Positions 62,016 through 64,000 of a stretch of DNA of 64,000 nt are shown piece by piece. The notes under the pieces were generated by a model. That model ran no database searches. It had not been told where the DNA came from and saw only the letters and a program-made list of their open reading frames with translations. Location of the stretch: positions 1 through 64,000 of the forward strand of contig CAYMPJ010000005.1 of NCBI GenBank assembly GCA_964392325.1, read 5' to 3'. Each line of letters begins with the position of its first letter. Position 1 is the first letter of the stretch. Made by a program: the position numbers and the translations under genes. This DNA is from CALLPQ01 sp964392325 (GTDB lineage: Bacteria; Pseudomonadota; Alphaproteobacteria; Caulobacterales; Parvularculaceae).

Positions 62016-63329
62016 ATGCGCGTTTGTATATTTGGGCTCGGTTATGTAGGGGCGGTTTCGGGCGCGTGCCTTGCGCAACTTGGTCATGAAATTATTGGTG
62101 TTGATGTCTCTCAAGCTAAAATTGACATGATTAACCGTGGTGAAGCACCGATTGTGGAAGAGTTGATCGCTGACTTGACGAAAAATGCAGTCGCGAGCGG
62201 TAAATTTCGGGCAACGCTAAATGCTGAGGAAGCGATAGAATCGAGCGAAATCGCCTTGGTATCTGTGGGAACACCAACTGCGCCTGATGGAACCCCGGAC
62301 CTCTCCTACGTGGATCAAGTAATGCACCAAATTGGTGCGGCTTGTCGCAATCGTAGCGATTCCTTTACGGTTGTTATTCGCTCGACGGTAACACCGGGCG
62401 CGACTATGGCCCGCTTTGCTCCAATACTTGAAGAGGTCTCCGGGAAAACCATTGGTGAGGGGATCGATATTGCCTTCAATCCTGAGTTTTTGCGCGAAGG
62501 TAAATCTGTGATGGATTTTCGGGAACCGCCATTTACCATAATTGGAGCCCATACGGACGGGGCGATTGAAGCTTTAAAAAACCTTTATCATGGCATTGAA
62601 AGTGAAGTGATTATTACTGATGCCGGTGTTGCGGAATCTATTAAAATAATTTCAAACGCATGGCATGGCTTGAAAGTTTCATTTGCCAACGAGGTGGGGC
62701 GTATTCTTAGTCACGGAAATATCGATGCGCGCTCGGCAATGGAAATTTTTGTAAAAGATACAATTTTGAATATATCACCGGCTTATATGCGTCCCGGTTT
62801 TGCGTTTGGCGGCTCTTGTTTGCCAAAAGACCTGCGCGCTATGGTGTTTATGGCTGAGCGAAGTGCGGTTTCAGCACCTATTATGCGTGCCGCATTGCAA
62901 TCGAATGAAGATCATATTGCTGCTACGGTCAATCGCATGTTAAATATTGGCCGTAAACCTGTGGCTATGTTTGGTCTTGCTTTCAAGCCGGGTACAGATG
63001 ATCTGCGCGAGTCGCCATTCGTAAAGCTAGCAGAGCGTTTGATTGGTAAAGGATTTAAAATGACTTTCTATGATCCGTTTGTAGACAGTTCAAATCTAAT
63101 GGGAAAAAATAAAGACTATATTGAGAGAGAAATACCTCATTTTGTTGAGATGCTCTCAAGAGATATCAATAAAGTCATAGAGGAAAATGAAATTATAATT
63201 TTCGGCCATTCCAGTAAAGCCGATAAAGAAATCATTGCCAGCAAAGCTAAAGGTAAAATTCTTCTTGATCTTTCTGGAGAGAAAATTCTTGAAAATTGCG
63301 GAGCTGATTATAAAGGGATTTGTTGGTGA
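62016..63329 (+). CDS. algD: GDP-mannose/UDP-glucose 6-dehydrogenase, AlgD-like
   Basis: This 437-residue NAD-dependent enzyme oxidises a nucleotide sugar to its uronic acid. The Rossmann motif FGLGYVGAVSGACL is at residues 6-19, and the catalytic Cys in FAFGGSCLPKD falls at C268, the same number as in Pseudomonas AlgD. The GVDVSQAKIDMINRGEAPIVE stretch also reads more like AlgD than Ugd, so GDP-mannose is the likelier substrate, though UDP-glucose is not ruled out. A strong AAGGAG precedes ATG 62016. It overlaps the following GT4 gene by four bases. Confidence 0.88.
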   Translation: MRVCIFGLGYVGAVSGACLAQLGHEIIGVDVSQAKIDMINRGEAPIVEELIADLTKNAVASGKFRATLNAEEAIESSEIALVSVGTPTAPDGTPDLSYVDQVMHQIGAACRNRSDSFTVVIRSTVTPGATMARFAPILEEVSGKTIGEGIDIAFNPEFLREGKSVMDFREPPFTIIGAHTDGAIEALKNLYHGIESEVIITDAGVAESIKIISNAWHGLKVSFANEVGRILSHGNIDARSAMEIFVKDTILNISPAYMRPGFAFGGSCLPKDLRAMVFMAERSAVSAPIMRAALQSNEDHIAATVNRMLNIGRKPVAMFGLAFKPGTDDLRESPFVKLAERLIGKGFKMTFYDPFVDSSNLMGKNKDYIEREIPHFVEMLSRDINKVIEENEIIIFGHSSKADKEIIASKAKGKILLDLSGEKILENCGADYKGICW

Positions 63330-64000
63330 TTGCCCGACGTCCAAAACTCTTATTTGTTTCGCCGCAGTTTTTGTTCCCAATGGATGCTGGCGGTAAAATT
63401 CGCACCGCAAATATTCTAAAAAATATGAAAGGCGGGGCTTTCGAAATTGACTTGATTGCCCCGGCAACTGATGAGGAACAGGGTCAGTGGTCTGAGGAAA
63501 TTACTCTTCTTTGTGATAATTTCACAGCCTTCGCGCCCGATATTTCAGGGATGCGGCGACAAGTTGCACGGTTTTTTTCGCTCGCCTCTTCATTGCCAGT
63601 CGCAGTGCGCAGTGAAGCGCGCCCGGCGGCCCGGTTTGCGGTTCATGAAGCGCTTTTGCGAAAGCCGGATTTAGTGATTTATGATTATGTTCACGCCATG
63701 GCGATGATGCCTGAAGAAAAATCATCTGATGGTCCGCCCCCTCATAAGAAAATGTTTTTTGCTCATAATGTTGAAACAGAAATTTTCCGTCGCCATCATG
63801 CGCTTACTAAGGGTTTAAAACGCCTTATATGGGGTGGAGAAGCAAAAAAAATGCACCGTTTTGAACAAAGTGCGGTCTCCAAGGTTGATGGGGTTATCGC
63901 GGTGTCTGCTCGCGATGCTGCTATGTTCAGAGACGATTTTGGCGCTGATTATGCTGCGGATATTCCCACTGGTGTTGATCTGGATTTTTTCGCGTGGAAG
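63326..64000 (+). CDS. GT4-type glycosyltransferase, cut by window end
   Basis: This 225-residue fragment is the N-terminal half of a GT-B glycosyltransferase, starting with a GTG that overlaps the stop of the AlgD-like gene. Parts such as RRPKLLFVSPQFLFPMDAGGKIRT, DLVIYDYVHAMAMMP, MFFAHNVETEIFRRH and VDGVIAVSARDAAMF resemble the TIGR03087/stp1-type family near PEP-CTERM and exopolysaccharide loci. The donor-binding C-terminal half lies beyond the window. With the dehydrogenase it suggests the start of an exopolysaccharide gene cluster. Confidence 0.85.
   Translation, partial: MIARRPKLLFVSPQFLFPMDAGGKIRTANILKNMKGGAFEIDLIAPATDEEQGQWSEEITLLCDNFTAFAPDISGMRRQVARFFSLASSLPVAVRSEARPAARFAVHEALLRKPDLVIYDYVHAMAMMPEEKSSDGPPPHKKMFFAHNVETEIFRRHHALTKGLKRLIWGGEAKKMHRFEQSAVSKVDGVIAVSARDAAMFRDDFGADYAADIPTGVDLDFFAWK

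Overview
The window is ordinary chromosome from an alphaproteobacterium. The markers are a ChpT-type histidine phosphotransferase followed by a single-domain response regulator, the DUF1013 regulator TrcR, a 1664-residue NAD-glutamate dehydrogenase, a DUF2948 gene before hisD, and the order mutS-glnD-murJ-trpS. The order degP-response regulator-sensor kinase-glnE resembles what I recall from Hyphomicrobiales, but the genus cannot be named from this sequence. The GC content looks moderate by eye and was not computed. A flagellar flgK and several surface-polysaccharide and cell-wall genes suggest a free-living, motile Gram-negative cell. I saw no rRNA, tRNA, insertion sequence, prophage or CRISPR array.

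Layout. 1-6150: a terminator from an upstream gene, an AT-rich gap, a Sel1-like small protein, a Nudix hydrolase, an M23 peptidase (minus strand), ChpT plus its response regulator, and a secreted protein made of 30 five-residue repeats. 6222-14463 (minus strand): the mutS-glnD-murJ-trpS run. 14737-23422: a YgjP-type metallopeptidase, a periplasmic DegP-like protease, a two-component pair, an HU protein and glnE. 23493-29193: sfsA-map-radC, converging on carB. 29644-33704: a SleB-type wall hydrolase behind a tiny leader ORF, a class A penicillin-binding protein and a YcgN-like Cys-cluster protein. 33860-42326: the large glutamate dehydrogenase, a metallo-beta-lactamase-fold hydrolase, flgK and trcR. 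42590-47657: two GT39-type membrane glycosyltransferases, a divergent GT2 and a small membrane protein. 48206-55778: a GGDEF/EAL protein, xth plus a RecD-like helicase, a MOSC protein, a SnoaL-like protein and an acyltransferase-SGNH protein. 55789-64000: erpA, dgt, a SPOR protein, nagZ, DUF2948, hisD, an algD-like dehydrogenase and a truncated GT4 gene.

How the genes work together. GlnD and GlnE sense nitrogen status and adjust glutamine synthetase, and the NAD-glutamate dehydrogenase runs glutamate catabolism. In this GlnD the metal-binding residues of the HD (UMP-removing) domain appear to be replaced. ChpT, its response regulator and TrcR belong to the CtrA cell-cycle network. MurJ, PBP1A, the M23 and SleB-type hydrolases, the SPOR protein and NagZ cover export, synthesis, remodelling and recycling of peptidoglycan. 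GT39, GT2, the acyltransferase, the AlgD-like enzyme and GT4 point to modified surface glycans.

No obvious new multi-gene system stands out. The strongest leads are the pentapeptide-repeat secreted protein, the degenerate GlnD HD domain, the pilin-like tail on the acyltransferase, the leader peptide overlapping the wall-hydrolase start, and the likely non-canonical mutS start.
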